This document shows positions 45,194 to 53,762 of a stretch of 64,000 nucleotides of DNA, one piece after another. The position numbers and the translations under genes were made by a program. Numbering within the stretch: position 1 is the first letter of the stretch; the number at the start of each line of letters is the position of its first letter. This DNA is from Afipia birgiae 34632 (GTDB taxonomy: Bacteria > Pseudomonadota > Alphaproteobacteria > Rhizobiales > Xanthobacteraceae). The notes beneath the pieces are model-generated. The model saw nothing but the letters and a program-made list of their open reading frames with translations, did not search any database and was not told the origin of the DNA. Where the stretch lies: positions 291,084 to 355,083 of the forward strand of contig NZ_HG326654.1 of NCBI RefSeq assembly GCF_000308295.2. The letters run 5' to 3'.

Positions 45194-46344
45194 TCCGCAA
45201 CATCGGTCTGATCCTGAGCGGGGCGATGGAAAAGCCGATCCTGGACGCCGACACCATCGTCGCGGAGAACGGCAAGATCACCGCAATCGGGCGGGCCAAG
45301 GACATCGACGCAAAAGGCGCGACCACCACCATCGATGCCAACGGCACGACGGTGACCCCCGGCCTGATCGACAGTCATGTTCATCCCGTGGCAGGCGACT
45401 GGACGCCGCGGCAGAACCAGATCGGCTGGATCGACAGCTTTCTGAATGGCGGCGTGACCACCATGATCTCGGCCGGCGAGGTCCATATGCCGGGCCGCCC
45501 CCGCGACATCGTCGGCGTCAAGGCCATGGCGATTTTCGCCCAGCGTGCGTTCGACAATCTGCGCCCCGGCGGCGTTAAAGTTCATGCCGGAGCGCCGGTG
45601 ATCGAACCGGGCATGACAGAGGAGGATTTCAAGGAGTTGGCAGCAGCCGGGGTCAGGCTACTCGGCGAAGTCGGGCTCGGCGGCGTCAAGGACGGCCCGA
45701 CCGCGCGCAAGATGGTGGCTTGGGCACGCAAGTACGGCATCCAAAGCACAATCCACACCGGCGGCCCGTCAATTCCGGGATCTGGGTTGATCGATGCCGA
45801 CGTCGTACTGGAGGCCGATACCGATGTCGTCGGGCACATCAACGGTGGCCACACCGCGCTGCCCGATGGGCAAATCCGCTGCATCTGCGAGGGCTGTAAA
45901 CGCGGCCTCGAACTGGTTCACAACGGCAACGAGCGCGCCGCGCTCTACACGCTGCGGATTGCCCGCGAGATGAAGGAACTGAACCGCGTCATTCTTGGCA
46001 CGGATGCTCCCGCCGGTTCAGGCGTGCAGCCGCTCGGCATCTTGCGCATGGTGTCGCTACTGTCGTCGCTTGGCGACGTCCCCGCTGAAATCGCATTCTG
46101 CTTTGCCACCGGCAACACCGCGCGGATGCGCGCGCTGGATTGCGGCATTATCGAAGTCGGCCGCGCGGCCGACTTCGTCATCATGGACAAGGCACAGCAC
46201 TCGGCCGGGAAGAACATTCTGGACAGCGTTCAGCTCGGCGACCTGCCCGGCATCGGCATGACCATCATCGACGGCATCGTCCGCACCCAGCGCAGCCGCA
46301 ACACCCCACCAGCGACCAAGGTGCCGGAGATTGTCGCTCACTAG
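45190..46344 (+). CDS. ena: Enamidase (amidohydrolase superfamily), nicotinate pathway
   Basis: 384 residues from GTG 45190; no in-frame ATG upstream. Metal-binding motif VTPGLIDSHVHP is near residue 56, with GGVTTMISAGEVHMPGRPRD, EVGLGGVKD, the histidines in STIHTGGPSIPGSG and GHINGGHTALPD, and the catalytic aspartate in ILGTDAPAGSGVQPLGILRM. These segments closely follow the Eubacterium barkeri enamidase as I remember it. That enzyme opens 1,4,5,6-tetrahydro-6-oxonicotinate to 2-formylglutarate and ammonia. The 6-hydroxynicotinate reductase gene in the same island makes exactly its substrate, which strengthens the call. Confidence 0.88.
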   Translation: MIRNIGLILSGAMEKPILDADTIVAENGKITAIGRAKDIDAKGATTTIDANGTTVTPGLIDSHVHPVAGDWTPRQNQIGWIDSFLNGGVTTMISAGEVHMPGRPRDIVGVKAMAIFAQRAFDNLRPGGVKVHAGAPVIEPGMTEEDFKELAAAGVRLLGEVGLGGVKDGPTARKMVAWARKYGIQSTIHTGGPSIPGSGLIDADVVLEADTDVVGHINGGHTALPDGQIRCICEGCKRGLELVHNGNERAALYTLRIAREMKELNRVILGTDAPAGSGVQPLGILRMVSLLSSLGDVPAEIAFCFATGNTARMRALDCGIIEVGRAADFVIMDKAQHSAGKNILDSVQLGDLPGIGMTIIDGIVRTQRSRNTPPATKVPEIVAH

Positions 46345-46359
46345 TCAGCGATCGATAGA

Positions 46360-46866
46360 TCACCTCAGCTTACTCAGCAGCGCGACAAAGGTTTCGCGCT
46401 CCTTTGCATCGAGCGGAGCGAGCGTTTCCTTGGTGATGGCCAATGCGTTGGGCGCGGCCTTCTCGGCCATCGCCTGCCCGGCGCGGGTCAAGCTGACCAG
46501 AAGGCGGCGGCCGTCCTTCGGATCGGAACTGGTTTCGGTCAGGCCGCGCGCGGTCAACCGGTCGATCACGCCCTTGATGGTGGCGACATCCATCGCCGTC
46601 AACCGACCGAGCTGGTTCTGGGAGCACGGCCCTGTCTCAGTGAGCTTTGCCAGCGCAGCCCATTGCGTCGGTGTCAAATTGATCCCAATTTCTTTCGCGA
46701 AGATAGTAGCGTGACGCTGCCAGACCTGACGCAGGATAAATCCGATCTGGTCATCGAGCACGTAAGATGGCTTCGAGGTCTTCGGATTGCGCTTGGGAAC
46801 AGCTCCCTTGGCGGCAGCCGCTATCTTGTTTTGAACAGAAACCTTGTTCTGAGCAGCTTTGGCCAT
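46360..46866 (-). CDS. MarR-family regulator, candidate NicR-type
   Basis: 168 residues. A Lys-rich N-terminal tail of about 35 residues precedes the MarR fold: GINLTPTQWAALAKLTETGP, then QNQLGRLTAMDVATIKGVID for the recognition helix, and a wing SSDPKDGRRLLVSLT. In Pseudomonas putida the nicotinate genes are repressed by a MarR protein, NicR, released by 6-hydroxynicotinate. Here the gene is at the end of the long minus-strand operon of the nicotinate island, 47 bases after livF, and convergent with the enamidase gene. It is the best candidate to bind the three 14-bp palindromes. Confidence 0.88.
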   Translation of the reverse strand: MAKAAQNKVSVQNKIAAAAKGAVPKRNPKTSKPSYVLDDQIGFILRQVWQRHATIFAKEIGINLTPTQWAALAKLTETGPCSQNQLGRLTAMDVATIKGVIDRLTARGLTETSSDPKDGRRLLVSLTRAGQAMAEKAAPNALAITKETLAPLDAKERETFVALLSKLR

Positions 46867-46913
46867 TCCTATACCCCCGGACTTACTTTTGTTCGGCGGA
46901 AATCCGCCGCCAG

Positions 46914-47618
46914 TTAGACAGCCAGATGCGCGTCGCGAATATCCGGGCGAGCCTTAAGCTCGCTCATGGTGCCGCTGAAGCAGATGCGGCCGCGTTCGAT
47001 GATGTAGGCCCGGTCTGATATCAGATTCGCAAAGTGGAGATTCTGCTCGGAGACGACGATGCTGACGCCCTCCTTCTTCATCGCCAGAATCGCGCCCACC
47101 ATTTGTTCGACAATCTTGGGCGACAGTCCTTCAGAGGGCTCATCCAGCAACACCAGCGACGGATTTCCCATTAAAGTCCTAGCGATGGTCAGCATCTGTT
47201 GCTCGCCGCCGCTCATGCGGCCGCCCATACGGCCACGCATCTCACCAAGGTTTGGAAACAATGCGAACAGTTTATCACGGGTCCATTGCGGCGCATTCGA
47301 TCGCGGCGGCTGACGCCCGACTTCAAGATTTTCGTCGACGGTGAGGTCCGTGAAAATACGACGCTCTTCCGGGACATAGCCGAGCCCGTTACGGACGATG
47401 GCGTGGGTGGGCTGGTTAGACATATCCCGCCCCTCGAAGATAATCTGGCCCTCGCGCTGTTCGACCAGCCCGACGATCGAACGGAATGTCGTCGACTTGC
47501 CAGCGCCATTGCGGCCGAGAAGCGCAACGACTTCACCCTCACCGACCTCAAGCGCCACATCGAACAGGATATGCGCCGGCCCGTAGTAGCTGTTGAGGCC
47601 CTGAACCGAGAGCTTCAT
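46914..47618 (-). CDS. livF: Branched-chain-amino-acid-type ABC transporter ATPase, LivF
   Basis: 234 residues. Walker A LLGRNGAGKSTTFRSI near residue 34, signature MSGGEQQMLTIARTLM near 140, Walker B LVLLDEPSEGLSPKI near 158. The opening LSVQGLNSYYGPAHILFDVA is typical of LivF. The start overlaps livG by 4 bases. In this island the Liv-type system may import nicotinate or a related pyridine carboxylate in place of an amino acid; the genes are of the type that has been recruited for aromatic acids in Rhodopseudomonas. Confidence 0.93.
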   Translation of the reverse strand: MKLSVQGLNSYYGPAHILFDVALEVGEGEVVALLGRNGAGKSTTFRSIVGLVEQREGQIIFEGRDMSNQPTHAIVRNGLGYVPEERRIFTDLTVDENLEVGRQPPRSNAPQWTRDKLFALFPNLGEMRGRMGGRMSGGEQQMLTIARTLMGNPSLVLLDEPSEGLSPKIVEQMVGAILAMKKEGVSIVVSEQNLHFANLISDRAYIIERGRICFSGTMSELKARPDIRDAHLAV

Positions 47619-48406
47619 GCCGTTGCTCCCTCGCGATGGCGTGCATCATAAACGAGACCTTCGCCAAGGTAGATTGCGCGGACCTGCGGATTGCGGCGAA
47701 CTTCTTCCGGCGAGCCCTCCGCGATCAACGTGCCACGGTTAAGCACTAGAATGCGATCGGCGTGTTCGAATACCACATCCATATCGTGCTCCGTGAACAG
47801 AACTCCGATCGACTTCTCGCGTGCGATCCGTGCTGTGAGGCGCATCAGCTCGACGCGTTCGCGCGGCGCCATACCTGCGGTCGGCTCATCCATCAAAAGA
47901 AGCTTTGGCTGATTGGCGAGCGCGATCGCAAGCTCCAGCCGCTTGAGATCGCCATAGGCAAGTTCTCCGCAGGGCCGGTCCGCATAGCCGCTCATTCCGA
48001 CGAGATCGAGCAAGCGGTCCGCCTCAACGCGCTCAAATCCGGCTGTAGAACGCCACATGTTGAAAAGCTGGGCGTTGTACGACACCAGGGGAACCTGCAC
48101 GTTCTCACGCACAGTCATGGTTGGGAACGTCGCCGTAATCTGGAAGGTACGGCCAACGCCGAGCCGCCAGATTATGCGCGGCTTTTTTCCTATGGTATCC
48201 TGGCCGAGCAGATTGATACGGCCGCTATCGGGCACGTTCTGGCCGTTCAGCATATCAAAACAGGTGCTCTTGCCTGCGCCGTTGGGACCTATCAGCGCAA
48301 GGATTTCACCTGCAGCCAGAGAGAACGACACGTTGCGCACGGCGTGCACGCCACCATAGGACTTGGTCAGGCCTTCGACTGCAAGCAGTGTGGGTGCGAC
48401 ACTCAT
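47615..48406 (-). CDS. livG: Branched-chain-amino-acid-type ABC transporter ATPase, LivG
   Basis: 263 residues from ATG 48406, which overlaps the permease stop as ATGA; the frame is open further upstream only within the permease gene. Walker A LIGPNGAGKSTCFDML near residue 38, the family segment WRLGVGRTFQITATFPTMTV near 82, signature LAYGDLKRLELAIAL near 150 (an atypical form of LSGGQ, common in LivG), and Walker B LLLMDEPTAGM near 172. It forms a heterodimer with LivF on the fused permease. Confidence 0.93.
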   Translation of the reverse strand: MSVAPTLLAVEGLTKSYGGVHAVRNVSFSLAAGEILALIGPNGAGKSTCFDMLNGQNVPDSGRINLLGQDTIGKKPRIIWRLGVGRTFQITATFPTMTVRENVQVPLVSYNAQLFNMWRSTAGFERVEADRLLDLVGMSGYADRPCGELAYGDLKRLELAIALANQPKLLLMDEPTAGMAPRERVELMRLTARIAREKSIGVLFTEHDMDVVFEHADRILVLNRGTLIAEGSPEEVRRNPQVRAIYLGEGLVYDARHREGATA

Positions 48407-50289
48407 TCTGCCGTCTCGATCCGTGATGCCAGAATGGCAGATTTCGACGATTGCGACTGACGCCGCGCGCGAATTGTTTCGATCATGCCGACGATGCCCT
48501 TCGGGAACGCAACCACAATCAGCACGATAATCGCGCCAAGCACCAGTTTGGAAAGATCGGTCTGGCTCACCAGCCAGATGTTGAGCGCCTTGAAGACGAT
48601 GGCACCGACCACCGCGCCCGATACCGTCTCGACACCGCCGAGCAGCACCATCACCAGCGCATCGACCGAAAGCGAGATGCCGAGGCTGTCGGGAAACACG
48701 CTTCCTTTGAGATATGCGAACAACGCACCGGCAACACCCGCAACGGTGCCCGCGATCACGAACGCGGTCCATTGAATGCGTTTGCCGTCAATACCGATCG
48801 CTTCGCTCCGCAGGATGGAATCACGTGTCGCACGTAGCGCGTAGCCGAACGGCGAAAACACGATAATGCGAAGCACCGCCACAGCCAGCGTCGCGATGCC
48901 CAGCGACAGCCAATAGAAACTGGCAGGCCCTGCTGCCCAGGTATCAGGCCATACTCCGAGTATCCCGTTGTCGCCACCGGTCACGCTCACCCACTGGAAC
49001 GCAATCGACCAGACGATCTGCGCAAAGGCCAGCGTCAGCATCGCGAAATAGACGCCTGACAGTTGAACCGCGAAAAATCCGAAGATTGCCGCGCCGAACA
49101 GTCCCAGCAGCGGGCCCAGCAACAGACATGCAATCATCGGCAGGCCGGCAGCTTTGGCGAAGAATGCCACACCGTAGGCCCCGAGGCCAAAATAAGCTGC
49201 ATGGCCAAAGGACGCGAGTCCGCCGACCGACATCAGGAAATGCAGACTGACGGCGAAAATCACGAAGATCGCAATTTCCGCGCCGACGGTGAGCGCATAG
49301 TTGCCGCCAAACAGCGGCAATGCCGCCGCCACGATCAGTACCGCCAGCATTGCAAACCGCTCGTTCGTGGTCAGTGGACGCCACGGACGAACCGTCAGAC
49401 CGGGCGTCTTGCGCGCCGGCGCTTCCGGTTTTCCGAACAGGCCCCATGGCCGAACGATCAGGACCGCGGCCATCACAAGGAACACGAGAATGATCGAAAT
49501 TTTCGGAAATATCAGAATGCCGAACGCGTTGAGTTCGGAGACCAGCACCGCAGCGACGAACGCACCGGTGATGCTGCCGAGACCACCGATCACGACCACG
49601 ACGAAAACGTCGACAATAATGCGCAGATCCATCGCGTGATGAACGGCATCGCGCGGAATTTGCAGCGCGCCGCCGAGCGCGGCCAGAAACACACCGACTG
49701 CGAATACACTGGTGAACAACCACTTCTGATTGACGCCGAGCGCCGCCACCATGTCTCGGTCCTGCGTCGCCGCGCGGACCAGAATCCCCCAGCGCGTACG
49801 GCGGAACAGCAACCACAACGCACCCAGCACCACAGGGCTAAGCACAATCAGAAAGAGATCATAGGTGGGAATGTTCTGGCCGAAGAAATCGACCGCGCCG
49901 CGAAAACCGGGTGCACGACGGCCCACCAGATCATCCGGCCCCCAAATCAGAACCACGATATCCTCGACCATCAAGGTCAAGCCGAAGGTGGCGAGCAGCT
50001 GAAACAGTTCCGGCGACTTATAAATCCGCCGCAGCAGCACCATTTCGACCAGCACGCCCAGAACCGCAACAACGAGCGCCGCAACAACAATACCGCCCCA
50101 GAAACCCAGCGTACCGGACAGCCGCTCGGTCAGGGTGAACGCAACATAGGCGCCCAGCATGTAGAACGCGCCATGCGCGAAATTCACAATCCGTGTCACG
50201 CCGAAAATAATCGACAGTCCCGACGCCACGAGAAACAGCGACGCCGCGCTCGCAAGACCCGTCAGGAACTGAACAAAGTAGAAGCTCAT
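48403..50289 (-). CDS. Fused LivH-LivM permease of the ABC transporter
   Basis: 628 residues joining both permease halves. Residues 1 to about 295 are LivH-like (SGLSIIFGVTRIVNFAHGAF near 25, and the ATPase-contacting VRAATQDRDMVAALGVNQKW near 170). A linker near 295-315 is followed by a LivM-like half (SVGGLASFGHAAYFGLGAYG near 350; LRATRDSILRSEAIGIDGKR near 490). In most operons these are two genes. The protein has about 16-18 helices. It is separated from the upstream binding-protein gene by a perfect 11-bp hairpin. Confidence 0.92.
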   Translation of the reverse strand: MSFYFVQFLTGLASAASLFLVASGLSIIFGVTRIVNFAHGAFYMLGAYVAFTLTERLSGTLGFWGGIVVAALVVAVLGVLVEMVLLRRIYKSPELFQLLATFGLTLMVEDIVVLIWGPDDLVGRRAPGFRGAVDFFGQNIPTYDLFLIVLSPVVLGALWLLFRRTRWGILVRAATQDRDMVAALGVNQKWLFTSVFAVGVFLAALGGALQIPRDAVHHAMDLRIIVDVFVVVVIGGLGSITGAFVAAVLVSELNAFGILIFPKISIILVFLVMAAVLIVRPWGLFGKPEAPARKTPGLTVRPWRPLTTNERFAMLAVLIVAAALPLFGGNYALTVGAEIAIFVIFAVSLHFLMSVGGLASFGHAAYFGLGAYGVAFFAKAAGLPMIACLLLGPLLGLFGAAIFGFFAVQLSGVYFAMLTLAFAQIVWSIAFQWVSVTGGDNGILGVWPDTWAAGPASFYWLSLGIATLAVAVLRIIVFSPFGYALRATRDSILRSEAIGIDGKRIQWTAFVIAGTVAGVAGALFAYLKGSVFPDSLGISLSVDALVMVLLGGVETVSGAVVGAIVFKALNIWLVSQTDLSKLVLGAIIVLIVVAFPKGIVGMIETIRARRQSQSSKSAILASRIETAE

Positions 50290-50312
50290 ATGCGATCCAT
50301 GGCTGGAAAATG

Positions 50313-50339
50313 CCGCGGGCGCGCATTACGCGCCCGCGG
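50313..50339 (-). terminator. Hairpin between binding-protein and permease genes (attenuator)
   Basis: CCGCGGGCGCG (50313-50323) pairs perfectly with CGCGCCCGCGG (50329-50339) over a 5-base loop. On the minus strand a short ATTTT run follows. It sits 9 bases after the binding-protein stop and before the permease, so it would lower permease expression relative to the binding protein. Confidence 0.65.
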
Positions 50340-50348
50340 TCGTCAACC

Positions 50349-51569
50349 TCAGTCTTTCGGACGCAGTTTTTCGACTTCCGCATCGCTTGGCAGGAAGTCC
50401 TCGCCCTTGCGATAAACGGAATCGACCATCACGCCCTTGCCGTCCTTGAGCGCTGTCTTGCCGACATAGGCGCCGAGCGTCGATTGATGATCGTTCTTGC
50501 GGAAAGTGATCTGACCGAACGGTGACGACATCGACAACCCTTCAGCCGCAACGATCATCCTTTCAGGATCGGTCGAATTAGCTTTGGCAAGAATTGCCGC
50601 CGCCGCCTTGATCGTCTGATATCCGACGATGGAGCCGAGCCGCGGATAGTCGTTGAACTTGCCCTGATAGGCCTTCAGAAACGCGTCATGTTCCGGCGTC
50701 TTGATGCTGTACCAGGGATAACCGGTGACGATCCAACCCGACGGCGTTTCTTCCTTCAGCGGATCGAGATATTCCGGCTCACCGGTGAGAAAGCTCACCA
50801 CTGAACGATCCTTGAACAGGCCGCGAGTGTTACCCTCGCGGACAAACTTCACGAGATCCGCCCCGAAGGTTACGTTGAGAATGGCTTCCGGATTGGAATT
50901 CGCAAGCGCCTGAACGATCGGGCCTGCATCGATCTTGCCCTGCGGCGGCCATTGCTCGTCGACCCACTGAATGTCGGGCCGCTTCTCCGACAGCAGCTTC
51001 TTGAAGATGCCGACTGCGGATTGGCCATACTCGTAGTTCGGCGCGATGGTTGCCCAGCGCTTCGCAGGCAGCTTGGCGGCCTCATCGACCAGCATCGCCG
51101 CCTGCATGTAGTTCGATGGACGCAGGCGGAATGTATAGCGATTGCCCTTCGCCCATGTGATCGCGTCAGTCAAAGGCTCGGCGGCAAGAAAGAATACCTT
51201 CTTCTGCTTGGCAAAGTCGCTGACCGCCAGTCCAATGTTGGACAGGAACGTGCCGGTTAGCATCACGACGTTCTCGTTCGACACCAGCTCGTTCGCGGCA
51301 GTTTGGGCATCGGCCGGTTTGCCGTTATCATCCTTGGATACGACAACCAGCTTTTTGCCGTTGATGCCGCCCGCTGCGTTGACCTCCTCAACCGCGAGCT
51401 GCCAGCCCTTGCGATACGGCTCGGTGAACGCTGGCAGCAGCGAATAGCTGTTGATCTCGCCAATCTTGATTTCACCGCTCTGCGCCAGGGCGGATGTCGC
51501 CATGCTGCTGAGCATCATGCCAAGGCTTGCTCCCAAAAAACCTTTCAGAATAAATTTGCTTCGTACCAT
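50349..51569 (-). CDS. ABC transporter substrate-binding protein (LivK-like, Peripla_BP_6)
   Basis: 406 residues. The signal peptide KGFLGASLGMMLSSMATSAL ends at AQS. The mature protein starts GEIKIGEINSYSLLPAFTEP and has VEEVNAAGGINGKKLVVVSK, FFLAAEPLTDAITWAKGNRY and the C-terminal QITFRKNDHQSTLGAYVGKT of the type 1 periplasmic binding proteins. These bind branched amino acids or, in related systems, aromatic and heterocyclic acids. Position 115 bases downstream of the nicotinate-ring genes suggests a pyridine carboxylate ligand; this is inference. Confidence 0.9.
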   Translation of the reverse strand: MVRSKFILKGFLGASLGMMLSSMATSALAQSGEIKIGEINSYSLLPAFTEPYRKGWQLAVEEVNAAGGINGKKLVVVSKDDNGKPADAQTAANELVSNENVVMLTGTFLSNIGLAVSDFAKQKKVFFLAAEPLTDAITWAKGNRYTFRLRPSNYMQAAMLVDEAAKLPAKRWATIAPNYEYGQSAVGIFKKLLSEKRPDIQWVDEQWPPQGKIDAGPIVQALANSNPEAILNVTFGADLVKFVREGNTRGLFKDRSVVSFLTGEPEYLDPLKEETPSGWIVTGYPWYSIKTPEHDAFLKAYQGKFNDYPRLGSIVGYQTIKAAAAILAKANSTDPERMIVAAEGLSMSSPFGQITFRKNDHQSTLGAYVGKTALKDGKGVMVDSVYRKGEDFLPSDAEVEKLRPKD

Positions 51570-51683
51570 CCCAGACCTCCAATGTTGACGAAGCGTCCGC
51601 TCCGCCGTGACATCCGTCCATCCCTTCCCTCATTCAGGGACGGTCCGGCAATTTCTCTCGCACGTTACCTCGGGAGCAAACAG

Positions 51684-52268
51684 CTAGCGAAGGCCGTCCT
51701 CCCCCTTGATTTCTCCAATCGTCAGACCGCCGACACGCGGGAGCGGACGCCCGCTATCGGTCACAGCAACCGCGACCATGATTTCATTCGCGCGTGGCGC
51801 GTCATTGATTTGCACTTCCATTCCGTCGAAATGACTTCGCACGAATGCAGCGTCCTTGTGACCGAGCGGAATGTCGAGCACCGCGCCCAAGCCTCCGCGC
51901 TTCTTGGAAGACGGGATCAGCGCAGCACCCTTGCCCAGCACCTTGCGTACGGGCGCCCCCATTTTGGGATGCAAAATTGCTGCCGCGTGCTCCAACTCGC
52001 CGTTCTCGCCAACTGCAGCCGCCTTGCCATAGCTTTGCGCCTTGCTGCCCTCGATCCCCAACGCGGCGACCGCCCTCGTCGCAAGTAGCTCGCCCAATTC
52101 CTCGCCAATGGCGATGAGCGGCCCAAGATCATCGACGAATTTTCCCGCAAACGGATTATCGATCACAGCGATCGCCGCCGCGCGGCGGGTCGGCGGTGAG
52201 ACATTTCGCCCACCCTCCATCGTCGTTTCCTCGACAACGGTCACGATCTTGCGAATGACGGCACTCAT
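51684..52268 (-). CDS. DUF1185 / 'amino acid synthesis' family protein, copy A
   Basis: 194 residues. Family segments: AAIAVIDNPFAGKFVDDLGP near residue 32, SYGKAAAVGENGELEHAAAI near 78, IPSSKKRGGLGAVLDIPLGH near 118, and the end RVGGLTIGEIKGEDGLR. The family is widespread but, to my knowledge, has no demonstrated reaction. The start overlaps the stop of paralogue B as ATGA. Together with B it forms a coupled four-gene block with the UPF0280 and 6-hydroxynicotinate reductase genes, so a role in processing the reduced ring or the open-chain product is plausible. Confidence 0.85.
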   Translation of the reverse strand: MSAVIRKIVTVVEETTMEGGRNVSPPTRRAAAIAVIDNPFAGKFVDDLGPLIAIGEELGELLATRAVAALGIEGSKAQSYGKAAAVGENGELEHAAAILHPKMGAPVRKVLGKGAALIPSSKKRGGLGAVLDIPLGHKDAAFVRSHFDGMEVQINDAPRANEIMVAVAVTDSGRPLPRVGGLTIGEIKGEDGLR

Positions 52269-52849
52269 CGCAGTCCATCCTCTCCCTTGATTTCGCTGGC
52301 CTTGAGGCCACCCACCCGGGCGTGAATCCGCGAACCCGTGGTCATCACCAGCGCGAGGAGCAATTCGTCAGCACGCGGTGCGTCGGAAATACCCACTTCC
52401 ATGGCATCGAAATGCGACCGCACATAAGACGCGTTGATATGGGTTACCGGCACATCGAGCCTGGTGCCTGGACCGCCAACTTTTTTGGCGGACGGTACAA
52501 TGGCTTTTGCTTCGCCGAGAATCTCGCGCATCGCGTAGCCACCGGGTACATGCCATAACGCGCCGTGCTCCAGTTCACCCGCCGAACCGATAATCGCTCC
52601 CTTGCCATACCCCTGAACAGCGGCAGGATCGCCGCCAAGCGCTTTCAGTAGGGAGCCCGCCATCGACACACCAAGCGGTGTCAGGTCGTCCATAAACCCG
52701 GCAATGTCTTCCACATAACGCCCCGCAAACGGATTGCGGATCACACACAGGACCGCGCCCCGGCGGAGCGGCAGCGCCGCCGGTTTTCCACCTTCGTGGA
52801 AGACCTCTTCGATCACGGTGGCACGCTTACGGATCACAATCTCAGGCAT
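52265..52849 (-). CDS. DUF1185 / 'amino acid synthesis' family protein, copy B
   Basis: 194 residues, the same length as copy A and similar throughout: VLCVIRNPFAGRYVEDIAGF, GYGKGAIIGSAGELEHGALW, VPSAKKVGGPGTRLDVPVTH, and an identical ending SEIKGEDGLR. Shared residues include the Asn-Pro-Phe-Ala-Gly, the Gly-Glu-Leu-Glu-His and the Ser/Lys-Lys loop, which mark a likely active site. Two divergent copies kept side by side suggest a heteromer or two related steps. The start overlaps the UPF0280 gene by 8 bases. Confidence 0.85.
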   Translation of the reverse strand: MPEIVIRKRATVIEEVFHEGGKPAALPLRRGAVLCVIRNPFAGRYVEDIAGFMDDLTPLGVSMAGSLLKALGGDPAAVQGYGKGAIIGSAGELEHGALWHVPGGYAMREILGEAKAIVPSAKKVGGPGTRLDVPVTHINASYVRSHFDAMEVGISDAPRADELLLALVMTTGSRIHARVGGLKASEIKGEDGLR

Positions 52850-53762
52850 GCATCAGGCTTTCAATTTTCACTCGGACTGAGCCCCTTGAAGATAACGGAG
52901 GCGACTTACCATCAATGTTCTTGAGCACGACAACGCGCGTTTCGCCCTGCAAGTGAAGCGCCGCTCCATTCATCAAACCCGCCACGACCAGCCGCCGCGC
53001 ACAACTTGCGCCAGCTTCAAGAGCGATCTCGATATCAGCTAACGGTAATCGGCCGACCTCGCGGGTGACAAGGCGCACACCGAGATCGCTGTCAGGCTGA
53101 ATGTCGCTTGCCGGGCGACGGACGATGGCCTGATGTCCTGGCAGATCAACGGCGTTAGCGATGATTGTTGCCGCGGCATCCGCCTTTGCTGCTGTTCGCG
53201 CCAAAACCGTGACGGCATCGGCAATGCCGAGCGAAAAGCTGCGGCCGCGCCAGCCGCTGGTCGCGATGCCGCGTGTGGTATCGCTCGCCGCAATCACCGT
53301 TTTCCCAATGAGGCCCGGCGTGTCGGGCCGATCCACAAGCCCGACAGTGAAGAATTGACCATCGCCAAGATGCAGCGCGATATCGCCGCCATTGTTGACA
53401 TATGCGCGATCAAGATCGGCCACTCGTATCATTGCGCCGAGAATTTCCTCGGCGACGGAGCCAGCGACTGCCGCCATTGGCGTGATGAAGTGATGCGCGG
53501 CGAACGGCACGACCGCATAATGCATGCGGCGCGCGATATCACCGTTTAGATAACAAGCGTCGGGCTGCGCTGCCTTGCGAAGTTCCGGCAATTCATCGCA
53601 AAGTTCGTCGAGAAGTCCGGTAAATCGCTGGATGGCGGCTTCATACGCGGCACGAATGTTGGGCATCGTGCCATGCGCCTCAATAATCAGATCAATTGGA
53701 CCATCCAGCAGATGAAGCCGTCTGCCGTTTGCCAGCCATCCGATCTGCGGGAGCCGCGTCAT
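52842..53762 (-). CDS. UPF0280 family protein (ApbE-like superfamily)
   Basis: 306 residues. Motifs resemble the flavin transferase ApbE: AYVNNGGDIALHLGDGQFFT near residue 140 (compare the VNxGGDI of ApbE), RGIATSGWRGRSFSLGIADA near 187 (TSG loop) and KADAAATIIANAV near 215 (the AD..AT segment that binds the metal and flavin). UPF0280 proteins share the ApbE fold by established structural classification but have no assigned reaction. The gene overlaps 6-hydroxynicotinate reductase by ATGA. As the known reductase is reported to carry covalently bound flavin, UPF0280 could attach it; that is a hypothesis. Confidence 0.85.
   Translation of the reverse strand: MTRLPQIGWLANGRRLHLLDGPIDLIIEAHGTMPNIRAAYEAAIQRFTGLLDELCDELPELRKAAQPDACYLNGDIARRMHYAVVPFAAHHFITPMAAVAGSVAEEILGAMIRVADLDRAYVNNGGDIALHLGDGQFFTVGLVDRPDTPGLIGKTVIAASDTTRGIATSGWRGRSFSLGIADAVTVLARTAAKADAAATIIANAVDLPGHQAIVRRPASDIQPDSDLGVRLVTREVGRLPLADIEIALEAGASCARRLVVAGLMNGAALHLQGETRVVVLKNIDGKSPPLSSRGSVRVKIESLMHA

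Noticed and set aside
49063-50415. 450-codon open frame on the plus strand
   Set aside because: Antisense to the fused LivH-LivM gene; composition is Gln-, Arg- and His-rich, typical of the reverse of a membrane protein gene.
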